NCBI RefSeq assembly: GCF_008831285.2
Contig: NC_045140.1
Span: forward strand, 5,621,528 to 5,685,527
Source: Nymphaea colorata
Taxonomy: Eukaryota > Streptophyta > Magnoliopsida > Nymphaeales > Nymphaeaceae
Direction: 5' to 3'
Length of the DNA: 64,000 bases
The position numbers and the translations under genes are program-made. The stretch's first letter is position 1; each line of letters opens with the position of its first letter. A model generated the notes under the pieces. That model did no database searches. It worked only from the letters and a program-made list of their open reading frames with translations, and was not told the DNA's origin. Of the stretch, positions 24,300 through 35,578 are shown in pieces.

Positions 24300-25300
24300 A
24301 ATTACATGGGTGGCAACTGCCCACACAGGTCCAAATGTGGTTGGCCACTGATTAGGATTGTGCATTACTTAGTTAAGCCCGGGCTCAGTGCGGAGATCAG
24401 TCGACCCACCCATTATGGCCTGATCCTCAGTTCAGTATCTAACATCTAAATGCTAAACTTGGTTGAATTCTTTGATTTCAACCTCATTTTCTGAATTAAA
24501 CTCAATTAAGGCAAACACATTAAATTTTTGAGATAACACAATGCTAATGCTATACTAACCAATAAGAGTTGTGAACTGGGTCGAGCAAGTCAAGTAGAGT
24601 AAAATCCTTCTTGATGTTTTGGATGCTTTTTAAAAGATGTGAAAAGAAAAATAAAATGGAGAAACAAACAAAAATTTGATGGTGAAAAGAAAAATCAAAT
24701 CACAAACTGAACAAAAGCTTGGTGGTGAAAGAAAAAAAAAGTCAAACTCTTCACTAAAATAATTCTATTTAATTATTTCTTCTCAGTAAACAAGCACTGA
24801 AAATAACATCTACAAGTGGGGTTTCAGAAGAAAAAAGAAACATTATTTGCAATGTTTTTGCTGGGTCTATCGTTTGGCCTGACTCAAACGGGTCAATACA
24901 CGAAAAGCAAGCTGAGCTTGAGCTCGGCCAGATCAAGTTCAATCAGCCACATATTGCTCGAGCTTGACTTGGTAAACCGAGTCCGAGCTCAAGCTCAACT
25001 CCTTTAAACTTGTGTCACTTGATTCATATATTTTTATTTAAATAAAAATGAAAACCACAAAAAGGTGTTAATATCATAAAAAGTTACTGACATACCCGGA
25101 AGATTATAGCAGAGAAAACAGCGGTGGAGTCGAGTTTAAATGAGTTGAGCTCATGTAACTCGAACTTGATTCATTTATAATTGGGGTTTCAACTCAAGCT
25201 CGAGCTCAACTTGCTTCAATTAAACAAGTCGAGCAACAATCAAGCTTACATAGGTGAGTTCGAGAGCCTGAGTTGGCTTGACTTGTTGTACATCCTTATA
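24300..25300. repeat. Dispersed repeat rich in CTCGAGCT/GAGCTCAAG words
   Basis: 24860-25010 and 25130-25290 carry many overlapping GAGCTCGAGCTTGACTCG-type words, as in the MITE at 60469-60894. The segment ends GACTTGTTGTACATCCTTA, like a MITE terminus. A short CCCGGGCTCAG patch (24377-24390) and a GGCAACTGCCCACACAGG motif (24312-24329) lie upstream. Exact element borders were not found. Confidence 0.5.
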
Positions 25301-25619
25301 CACATGCCTTCCCTGCTTTAAAGAACTTCAAGATGGCACCCTGTAAAATTTTCTCATGGTCCTACCATTAATTTGCTTTAATCTCATGATAGGGTTTATT
25401 GTTTCTCAATATCAAGATACAATCCAAATGTCTGCCAAACTTTCACATACATGCCTACCTCTATCGTTGCCTCTTATCTTAGATTAAAAACTGACTACCT
25501 GAAATGGATCTCTCCTTCAAAATGAAACAAAAAGCCTCAACTAAAAAAACAAATTTAAAACTGAATTTTTCCCATCTCATCAAGTCACCTTGTGAATTTT
25601 TGGATTGTGCATGATTCAC

Positions 25620-27110
25620 CAACGGCTGAAAAATGTCGATCAAACATGGCGACACGTCAGTAAAAGTTTTACCGGCTTGTACCAACACTCGAGGCTGTCG
25701 GCGGTGAAGAAATTGTCTACGAAAACTATCATCGACATTTCGGCGCACGCGTCGGTGTAGAGTTCTGCATTGACACGTCATATTCATATGCAAATAAATA
25801 AAATTATTATTACCCAAGTTCATGGATGTCAGTAATGATACTTTTACTGATATGTGATGGACATCAGTAAAACTTTTTATTGACATATAGGTGGACTTCA
25901 GTAATATATTTATCAATGCAATTTCATGCGTCAATGGAGATTTGTTTAATTTTTTTTTATCGACTCATATGCATTGCATTTAGAGTTACAACACATAGGA
26001 TTCTACAAGTATTTAAACAATGCCGAGAAAAAAAAAAGTTTCCATGGAAAGATAGCATTTGAGTAAAGAGCTTTTACAAGTTGAATTCAAAATATATCAA
26101 ACATAAATAATAGAGACCAGCTGCAGCGAAAATGAAAAAAGTGTAAAACAAAAAAAAACCTAAAATCATGTGGTTCAGGTTCAGGTGGATTTGATTTGGA
26201 GCAGTGAGTGAAGGAGGCCTGCAAGATCCATGTCATAAATTGCATAAGCTCGAAATAAAACAAGCATCATTTAGAAAAACAAAACAACCTACGAACTGGA
26301 ATGCGAAAAACCTTAAATCATTGCCCTAAAACAATTTCATAACCTAAAATCATTTGCAAATAAATAAATAAAAAAAACCTTAACATTAAGTTCGAGCAAC
26401 CTAGCTTTTTATCATTGAGACGTTAAAAATTGATAAAGCACATATAGAATCGTTTGAAAACTTCGGTAAATGCTGGTGGGAAGAAGAGGGAGGAGAAAAG
26501 AAGAGAGAGAATAAGAAGAAAGGAGAAGAAGGCTCGGGCATAGTGATAAAGTCGGGGAAGCCTTTAGAAGATGCATGGATAAAGGTTTACTTAAAAACAT
26601 CAGTAAAATATTTGTTGTAACTTTTACCGACGTTTGACGCGTGTTGGTGAAAGTGGCTTTATCGGCGAGAGCATGGCCACATGTGAATAAATTAACTTCT
26701 TTTTTAGTGATGTATGCAAAATGGACGTTGGTAAAAGGTTTTTTTACCGATGTTTAGAATAGAACGTCGCTAAAAGTAACATGTTTAGCAACGTTTCAAG
26801 CTGAACGTTGGTAAAAGCTCAACTTTAACAGCTCACGTCGGGAAAAGCTACTTTCCACACCGACGTCTTGTTCCGGATGTCGGTCAAAGTAATATGTTTA
26901 TTGACGTTTCGAGCTAGATGTCGGTAAAAGCTCAACTTCAACGACATCCTAGTGGCATGTGTTGGTGAAGACTGCTTTCACTAACATCTTGTTCTGGATG
27001 TCAGTAAAAATTCATTTTCACCGACATTTAAGGCCGATCATCGGTAAAAGTAACATTTCACTGACTTTCCTTTTTCCCATGCATCCGTGAATCCGTCTTT
27101 TTTTGTAGTG
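25620..27110. mobile_element. CACTA (En/Spm-like) non-autonomous remnant
   Basis: The right end reads CTTTTTTTGTAGTG, the inverse of CACTACAAAAAAAG, the classic CACTA terminus. Inside it, 26620-27060 is packed with about ten alternating copies of a GACGT(C/T)GGTAAAAG-like word and its inverse (TTTTACCGACGT), typical subterminal transposase-binding arrays. A looser set is at 25650-25915 on the left. A matching left terminus was not found, so the left border is approximate. No transposase frame remains. Confidence 0.75.
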
Positions 27111-27257
27111 AAGTTTTTTGGATGATCAACTATCGACTGGCACATGATTCATTTGAAATTTGAGCCTCGCAGTATGAGATCCAATCAGACAAAGATGAAT
27201 CCAGATCTATATGCAACAAAGACATAATAGTGGACCTACCAGTAGAGGATTGGGAGA

Positions 27258-27284
27258 AATATATATATATATATATATATATAT
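27258..27284. repeat. (TA)n microsatellite
   Basis: TA run of about 13 units between the CACTA remnant and the FAR1-like relic. Confidence 0.9.
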
Positions 27285-27779
27285 TGCTTACTCAGCTTTA
27301 GCGATAGTTTTATGGTGTCTAACAACAATTTATGATATCCTATTTTATTCCTCTTTGCCTTTTTTCATATTTTTTATCAAAAAATGCAAGATCTTCCATA
27401 AGAAGTTATTTTCTCTTACTACTTATAGATTAATTGTTCAATTTTATTTATACTTGTTGCATATATGATATATACACACCAATGTCTAGGCCATTGGACT
27501 GCTGTAAAAAATTTTTAATTCCCAAAAAAGATGTCGTGGGTGACTTCAATGATAGAAACTGTAATTTTTCTTTTTGAAGTAAAATATTTTTATTTTCAAG
27601 TAAACATTCCAGTTTGTTACGTTAACTTGGTTTTCTCTTTTATGTTGCAATAAGGGTTTTTTCATGTATAGTTATGATGAGGGTGCTCTTCTAAAAGAAT
27701 AAAAGTGCCTATAACTGATTGAAACATGTAGTTTTTGTTTTTCTTCTTGGCTTGAACTTGCACCCCTATAAGTTCAACT

Positions 27780-29430
27780 GTGGCAATTAGGAAGGCAGGC
27801 ATGGGTACTGAAATTTCAAATGCAAAAGTGGTAGCTATTGAAGAAAATGAAATGCCTATGGTTTTGGATAATGAAAATGATGTGGAAGATGAAAACATTG
27901 ATTTGGATGAAGGAAATGAGATAATAGATGATGACAAAGAAGTTATTGGTACTAATGTGACAAACTTAGAGCACTGGCTAATTCCAAATGTTTCAAGTGA
28001 ACATGTACTATATGTTAGTGATGATAAAGTGTATGAGTTTTAGAATACATATTCAAACTAGGCAGTTTTGATATGCATACACATGATAAAAAAAGGAAGC
28101 CAAAGTGTTATTTATTGGAAACAATTTTCTTGCAAGAGAAATGGAAAAAAGATATAGAAAGGCAATGAGAGAAAGGAAATATGCAACTACAAAGTATGGT
28201 TGCAAAGCATGAATGACTATTTCAATTTGATTCAAAGAAGAAAGTATGATGTGTGCATAATATTCAATATGCACATAACCATTAGAAGTATTTCCTTCAA
28301 AAAATGAATTTTCATTTAATAACAAAGAAATTGGCACTTACAAAAAGAATTACAATAAATACAATGCTTGATATGAAATGAGAGCATGAAAAGTGTTGGA
28401 TTTGAGTGCTTTTCCTCGTACACATGTCTTGATCCAATGCCTAGTGTCTGGCAATGAAAGATCAAATTATCTCCTTTAAGATAACCAACCATGCAGAATT
28501 TTTTTTTGCAAATGAGGCTGGATGTATGAACATTGTGTCATTCAGTAAAGAGCAGCTATATAAGCTTGCCCAGAAAATTTGCAAACTCAAACTATGCTAA
28601 ATTACTTTAAGAAGAAGAGAGATGAAAATCCAGATTTTTATTATGTAATTCAAGTTGATAAACTTGGACAAGTAGGAATTTGTTTTTTGATGAATGTAAT
28701 AGGATGACAAGATTATTATTATTTTGGGGATATAGTGTTAATTATTTGAAACAATGCATAAAAGAAATAAATATCACATGCCTTTGTATAAATAAACCTA
28801 CTACGACATGGCATCCTATGAAGACTCACTTGCAAAATACTTTTAATTTTGAGATGTTGAGAAAACACTTTGAAGAAGAATTTTTGAAAACTACAACTTG
28901 CATTATTTTGCTCAACCAACACATTGTTGACTTGAGATCATATACTACTAGACAGGTGATGAAAGATAATGATATTGCACTTGGAGCAATTCTAAATGAT
29001 GAGTACATGATCTTGTATGATCAAAGAAGTTATACTCTATCAAGCCATAAATGTAAATTATGGAATCCTTAAGTGTTGTTTATTGTCATATGCTTACAAT
29101 ATTTAATGCAAAAAAAATATTCAAATGGTTACAAGCTTATGCACTTAAAAAATAGATTGGATCAGACATGTGAAAACAAGTGTGATCCGACATTTCCTAA
29201 AGCCTCAAATGAGTTCATATGCAACAACTTCTTTGTTGATGAAGAAAAATAGTCTTCATTTAAAGGCTGGTAGATGCATTAATGAGGCATCGCTAGCTGA
29301 TGAATGTTATGAGGATGGAATACATGGGCTTGATAACTTGTTTGAACATTTGCAAACTGTGAAGAATAAAGCAAAATGTCTATACAATAGCAATTGTAAT
29401 GAAAGTTCACATATGAACGTGTAGTACGAC
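27780..29430 (+). pseudogene. FAR1/FHY3-related (MULE transposase-derived) relic
   Basis: A broken plus-strand coding region recognisable across several frames. An acidic leader (27780-28042; ENDVEDENIDLDEG) ends in a VYEF motif, like the EEAYEFYNTYA start of the FAR1 DNA-binding domain. At about 28590-28680, NYFKKKRDENPDF followed by YVIQVDKLGQVG matches the FAR1 block that precedes the MULE transposase core. At 29030-29160, HKCKLWN followed by YCHMLTIFNAKKIFKWLQAY corresponds to the SWIM zinc finger (CxC...CxH). The tail (29221-29420) resembles the FAR1 C-terminal helices. Stops and frameshifts throughout. It could be a domesticated FRS gene that died or a MULE transposase; the sequence does not separate these. 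Confidence 0.75.
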
Positions 29431-32400
29431 CTCAATTAGAATGAAGATGATGATGTGATTTGAAAGATCATAAACTAGTTCATGCTAAAATAAGTGTGAA
29501 GTGAATTATTTTAAGCATCCATCAAACTAAATTTGTGACATCTTGTGCCAAATGTGGTTGACATGGACATGATTCTTGCACATGATTTGAGAATAAAATC
29601 AATGTAAAATTATTTATTTAACCTATTTCAATTTACTTGTTACATGTTATTTGTATTCAATAAACAACTATGCATGAACACTTCAATTATTGGTGAAGTT
29701 GCAAAACAAAAGAATATGTGATTTATGTGCATGGACATGCTATCACAAAAGAAACTGTCCAAAGTTGACACCCACAGATAAATATAATTACTAATATGTG
29801 TTAAACATTGAAACAAATATGACATTTTCTATAGTTGTTTGATTTACGCTGAATTTTCTTCTATGGTTTAATAGCTTTCATAGTCTTACTTTGTTGTGGG
29901 ACAAGATTTTTTTTTTTTTTGCTTTGAAGAAAACAAGTGATAATAGTTGATGAACTAGTGGGAAACAACAAATTTATTGAATTCTTTAACTACCTAAGAT
30001 TTCCTATTCTCTAGTTTTGTGAAGAATAATTTATTATCTAAGCTAGGCATGAGCATGAAAATTTATTTTTAGTAATTTTAAAGTAATTTTTTAGATCCAT
30101 TTGAAAGTAGTGAATATTGGTTATAATCTCTTGGCATGATAACTATATCCACTTAAGATGACAATACAAGCTTTGTGTGTATTCCTTTTCTCTATTATCT
30201 TGGGTTACATGCTACTAGAATATTTTTATCTCTTTATTCTTTAAAATTTTATGTAATTCCACAATTGTCAATCAATATGGAATTAAACATTTTTTTAGTA
30301 TTTTATGTAATATCACAACAATAAATCAATATATATGTTATTGAACTTTCTATTGGAATTTTGTATACAATATGAAATCTATGGTGTGGAAAGTTTATCC
30401 ATCAAATGTGACCATTTTTTAAAGAGTATATAATATTTATTAATCTGAGTTATATAGGATGCTCCTCTACAGTTAGTCAATAGTGTCCACAGTCTTGCCT
30501 TTCTATGGAACAAAAATGTTGCTGCTCTAAAGATGATATGTTATAATAGTTGATGAATGGTTAGGAAAGAAAAATTTTGTTGTTTTATTGATAGAAGTGT
30601 TAATGGTTGCATGAGATGACTACGATCATATTGCATGAGTAATGTTATTTGGCCTTTTCAATTGTTCATCTTCATTCAAATATATGGCCATGCACCAATA
30701 CATATGTAGTATTCATGCTACTAGGTTGAAGCCAACTTTGATTTTGCATAGCAGAGAGGGTCTTATCAATTAAAAGCACATCCAACTAAGTAATTAGTGA
30801 TGGACGGTTTCCCTTGACCAATCCTTTCTTGCATAACCACAAAGCATGTAAGAGCCACAAAGATGCAACATCCCCTTCCAATTTAGTATAAGAGTTCAAG
30901 TTATAAATAGGTTAGTTTTATATGAAATTGTGGCACTTCAACTAATAAAACTTATAAGCAATAGTTTCTATGTTACAATGTATGCATTCCTTGCTGCAAG
31001 TAGATATCTTACTATGGTTTCTTCACTAGACTGGGAATGCTTGTCTATGTTGTGATCCTCCTTTGCACGTAGATTATATTTAGTAGGAGCTACTATCTAA
31101 CTACTTTAGATTAGCTATATTATAAGGAAACCAATGTAGAATAGCTTCTTTTATTAATGTAGCTTATAGTTAGAGTAGATGATTTTATCATGAGTCTATT
31201 GTCTTTCATTAATCTGTCTTATCATGAATCCAATTGTAGTAGTCTGATTATAGGTACCAAATAGATTCAAAGGGGTTTTAAAATGGACCATTAACCAAAT
31301 CGAGCATCTTAGATGTTTTGTTTACATTCCATAGGTGAATTTTGTTGTTAATAATGGAGGATGAAGTTGCTGTCTTATTTGTGCTCGAGGCATCTTTTGT
31401 TTTGACTTTGATGTTTCTACTTGATTGTAGAAAATTTGTGAGTCTGCAACATTTGTTTCCTTAGGCACAAAGGACTAGTGATAACATGAATTATGATAAT
31501 GAGTTCTAAGTGATTGAGAGTCCACAACAGACAAGGCTTATAGTTTGTTATGTTTGACATTTTGAAGAACGTCCTTTTGAAGAAGGTTCGTCTCAATAAA
31601 TTTTGACTTTCTACAAGAAATGAGTACATTTGTTATTTTAGATTTATCTTATTTTCTTATTCTATTTGTTGTTGGTAAAGTTTAAATTATGTTTACATTA
31701 TGAGACAAATGCATGAGATATATATTTGGTTTCCATTTACAAGGTTCCTTTTGAAAAGAGTGGTGTTAGTAATCATCCAAGAGTTTTGAAGAACCATTTG
31801 GGTCGAGTCAAATTCATGTGAAATGAATCTAAATTTCCTCAAGTTGTTATTTCTTGCTAATTATGTTCATGTGAAGTCAATTGTCCATAATGTTAGCTAA
31901 CTGTGTTTATATATAGATGTCTATGTCACAAGGATACCAACTCCTTATTGAGTAGGTGACCAGTGCCAACAACAATTCAAAACTTGTTTCTCAATGTGTT
32001 TTAAGGGGAAATGTAACTCTGGATTACCCAGATGGTGAAACATAATGCATGGAAGCATGTATAAGTTTCTATCCATGCTTGTGGTCATAAACTTTGTTGA
32101 TGAATATCTTTTGATATTTATATGATTAAGGAAACATTAGAAGGGGCTCAATTAGCCTCTCTTGTGACATTTCAGCAGAAATTAATTGTTTTTGCTATAT
32201 TTCAACAGCACTTGAGTTTCTTCGCCATATTGGTTCAATATTTTTTGCCTACTATTCATGACTTTTTACTGAATATCACACCATGTAGATTAGGAATTTT
32301 GGGATTTGTGATTATATATTATAATGGTTTCCCTACATATCATATTCTTGAAAAAATCATGAATTGTTCGTGATGACTCATTTTGGTTGTGAACAATGTC

Positions 32401-32955
32401 TAAACTTAGACCAGATGATTTGAATCAGAATTACACTTGAGATCATATTTCAATCAAGTTGGTTGAAAAGGAAATCTTAGTTTGCAAGGTTGACAAGATT
32501 TTAAAGGTTCATTACAATTAAAAGACCATTAACAAGTTTGAACATTAGGGTTTATGTCAAACGAGAACAAGCTTCTTAAGAAGAGTGATAGTTTCATATC
32601 ATACAACAATTTGCAATTTATGTTTCAGTGCACCATCTTCATGTAGTCAATTAGTTTTCATGGATTATCTACGCTCTATAATCCTTCCCTTGATTGCATA
32701 TGACTCAAAACACTTGGGTAAGTTATGGCTAATTATCTTCCAAGCCTTTGAAACTTCGGATGAGGACATTGTGGACGTGTAATTTATGGTCATAAATATG
32801 GGTGACTCTTTTGCAGCAACACAAGTACTAAACATCATCTATAATTTTGGTATAGTTTAACATCAAGATGAACAGTTTGTCAGTTGACCAATGCTTTTTT
32901 GAAATGTAGGTGAACATTTTTTGTCGCACGAGGTGCAAAAAGACAACTCTTTAAA
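29431..32955. other. Intergenic AT-rich region, nothing recognised
   Basis: 3.5 kb with no supported gene. Weak internal duplications are visible: about 29882-29980 resembles 30484-30575, both with a GATAATAGTTGATGAA-like core. It may be further decayed transposon sequence continuing from the FAR1-like relic. Confidence 0.4.
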
Positions 32956-32965
32956 CAATGTTATC

Positions 32966-33083
32966 CGGGTGAGTGGGGGTAAACCCACTGTCTCACTTAA
33001 GCCAAAACCCTCATCCAACCCATTGTTCTCTTAAGGTGCAGGGACTACTTTCAATTCTTCGAAGTGCTGCCCCTGCTTTTACA
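32966..33083 (-). mobile_element. Short SINE copy (same family as 44551-44792)
   Basis: Begins CGGGTGAGTGGGGG(T)AAACCCACTG and has CCCTCATCCAACC, shared with the SINE at 44551. Flanked by CAATGTTATC (32956-32965) and CAACATTATC (33084-33093), an 8/10 direct repeat. Probably truncated. Orientation is taken from the better copy. Confidence 0.55.
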
Positions 33084-33371
33084 CAACATTATCAATATCA
33101 AAACATATAAGCTTCTATTTGTCACCTGGCTAATGCAACGTGGAGACCCGATATATATGGGTTCCTTCAAAAATCTACCAATTAGAACTATATTGACTGG
33201 TAAGGGCTGATGAAAAGTAAACAGAAAAATGAACATGATAACGTGGGTTCCTCTCAGTTAAGCTCCGGGCACATTTACATGCAGCATTTTCATTTAAAAT
33301 TACAACCACATGAAAAATTTTCACTGCAGAACGACAAACATGCCTCTTCTATGATCATCTTCATGACATAG

Positions 33372-33473
33372 TTATGTGCAACTCATGGTGATGCTTTCTT
33401 TTGGTGGTTCACTATACTGATCGGGCCCTTTAGCACGATGTACTACATAGTCGCTTATACTCCCTAGGGAACC
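33372..33473 (-). CDS. Terminal exon of an unidentified minus-strand gene
   Basis: The minus-strand stretch after a good acceptor (TTTTGTAGTGCAG) is open for 33 codons and ends TAA. It reads GSLGSISDYVVHRAKGPDQ, then a tail ending ITMSCT. The acceptor, clean frame, balanced amino-acid mix and local rise in GC suggest a genuine last exon, but I cannot name the family. The upstream sequence (33480-34290) is TE-like. A minus-strand open frame at 34132-33866 (88 codons, LKHIVRVGAFETRMHKLAKE) might belong to the same gene or a relic. Either a truncated gene fragment or one whose other exons I cannot see. Confidence 0.4.
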   Translation of the reverse strand, partial: GSLGSISDYVVHRAKGPDQYSEPPKESITMSCT

Positions 33474-34319
33474 CTGCACTACAAAATGCATAAGATATTA
33501 TCATTCATTTACCGCCAGCTTCAATGAGAAAAAAAGAACACTTGTTAATTAAAAAAACTACTTTCAGCATAATAAGGTTGACAGTAGAATAATACATAAT
33601 TCAGAATCATCATAGCAAAAGTATGCATAGTTCATCTTCAAAACATGGTTAAGCTTGCATCTACGTCCCCAACTTTGCATTTTTCTTGCTTCCATCAGAG
33701 GTAGAGGTTCTATTGCATCTACAGCATTTCCTTTCAACAGTATGCATCTTCTCCGATGTTCTATGCATATTTATTTTGAAATTGTGTTTATATGGAACAT
33801 TACATACAACCTTTTGTTTTGGGTACATCTAGCGAGCAAAACGTCTATGCCTCGCATCCACATCTTTAAATTTCAAACTCATTTTTCTCACCCCCTTTTG
33901 TTTCTAAAAGCATTATTGTTGCAGCTAAATTGTGTTCAATAAAAATGCACGTCTCCTCTTCTTTAGCTAGCTTATGCATACGTGTTTCAAATGCACCTAC
34001 CCTGACAATATGTTTTAGAGAATTGATACGCTTTACTGATACTTTCAAACCCCTTTCTAACATGAGATGTAAGTACAAGTCGCACTCTTGGAACTTGTTA
34101 TTCCTCAAGCAATTCCTTTGTTTCATTAGCAACTTCCAAAAATATCTATTCCTTCAATATGTTCATCCAAGCCAATCCCAACATGTAAGCCCATCTCTTT
34201 CCCCAAAACTTTGTGTAATTGGACCGCTAATGTTAAGAGAATTGGGGAATTCAAAAAACTTGAATAGAAAAAAAAAAAAGTAAAACAAGGCAGCAATTAG
34301 AACGGAAAAACTGTGCGAT

Positions 34320-34690
34320 TAGGGCCGTATAACGAGTCAAGCAAACTTGAGCTCAACTCAAACTCGCTCAATTAAGCTTAACTCGTTTGTTAAACATATA
34401 AACTAGTCGAGTTCAAGTTGCACAAATGTGACTGAGTAGCATTATTTAATTTAGGTTTTTTTTTGTGATTTTCAAACTTAAGATGAAGGACAAACGGGGT
34501 AAACGTGTCGAGCTGGAGCCGCCACTCGGTCTGTCAAGTCGAGTTCAAGCTGGCCATGTACAGCTCGACTCGAACTTGAGCCATGTACAGCTCGACTCGA
34601 ACTTGAGCCAAGTAAGATATGAGATAAGCCGAGCTCAAACTGATCGACCCTGAGCTCGAGCTCCATTCGGTAGTGTGCAACCCTGCAATC
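34320..34690. repeat. GAGCTC-rich dispersed repeat, with a short tandem duplication
   Basis: Starts TAGGGCCGTATAACGAGTC and ends GTGTGCAACCCTG, resembling the MITE at 60469-60894. Inside, CATGTACAGCTCGACTCGAA repeats twice in tandem (34554-34605, unit about 26 bp). The flanking duplication is not convincing. Confidence 0.55.
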
Positions 34691-34839
34691 TCCAGCGCCT
34701 TGGGAGCACTTGTACCGTGTTTGAGAGTGTGAAGTGCACTCGCAGAGCAAGGAAAGCACCAAAAAGCAGAACGTGCGGAACGGAGCGTCCCTGCTGTAGA
34801 AGACTCTGCGTCCGCCATCAGCGCCCCCCCGGTGAACGC

Positions 34840-35058
34840 CCGACTTGAGGAAAACACCTCGGATTCTGTCTACTTCCCCTCCTCCACCGCTGCCGGCCAT
34901 CTCTCCCTTCTCTTTTCCTCCTTCCTTCTGGACCGCCAACTTTGGATGTCCTGCTGCGATTGGCGCCACCTGCTTCCAGTGCAACCCTCTCTTGCGTTCG
35001 GCCGCTTCTCGGGTGGCCTCTCCCTCGATCGGCTGTTTTCCCATCATCCTGCTCAAAG
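34840..35058 (+). promoter_or_regulatory. Possible EMC6 promoter / non-coding first exon
   Basis: A GC- and CT-rich block unlike the AT-rich flanks, ending in CAAAG followed by GTAAAA (donor-like at 35059). With an acceptor-like TTTTCAG at about 35559, just before the EMC6 ATG, it would make a 5' UTR intron of about 500 bp. This is inferred from composition and splice-like signals only. Minus-strand open frames across it (34478-35107) look like shadows of the biased composition. Confidence 0.35.
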
Positions 35059-35578
35059 GTAAAAACACACCCACGCACACCGGTGTGTGTGAGAGAGACG
35101 TGACCACAGTTCTCCTTTGTCCTTTTCCCTTCTTCCTATCCCCTAGGGCTTCTATTTATGTGTCACGGTTGTCTCGATTTTGTGGGTCGTCGTTTGGTTT
35201 CTGCTCACTCCAAATCAGGACAAGCGAGTTGATCATCTTTCTATCCTTCCTTTTTCACTCTGACTGGTTTTATCAATGGATCAATTCATGGGTTCGTCTT
35301 CTCTCTTGGAGATGTGAGTGTCAAGACTCTGAGTAGTTAATGGATCTTCAGTCCAACTGGGAAACTTGCCCAGAATCTGCTTCGTTTTGGACAGAGGCTG
35401 ATGATGATGAGTTTTTGTTTTTGGGGGTCTTCGTTTGCTGGATCAATTAGCAGGAATTTTGTGTAATTCAGTAACTTAATTATTTTGGTGTCCAAAGTTT
35501 CATGGTTTTCTTCTTCTTTCCTGTCTTACTCGAGTGCCTTTTCTTCTATTACTTTTCAGTTTTTAGTTTGGAAGAAAT

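Noticed and set aside
25479-25934. 151-codon minus-strand open frame
   Set aside because: Runs through the left part of the CACTA remnant with no transposase motif.
34478-35107. 209-codon minus-strand open frame
   Set aside because: Lies across a CT-rich putative EMC6 leader and a GAGCTC repeat; Gly/Arg/Ser composition follows base bias, with no domain.
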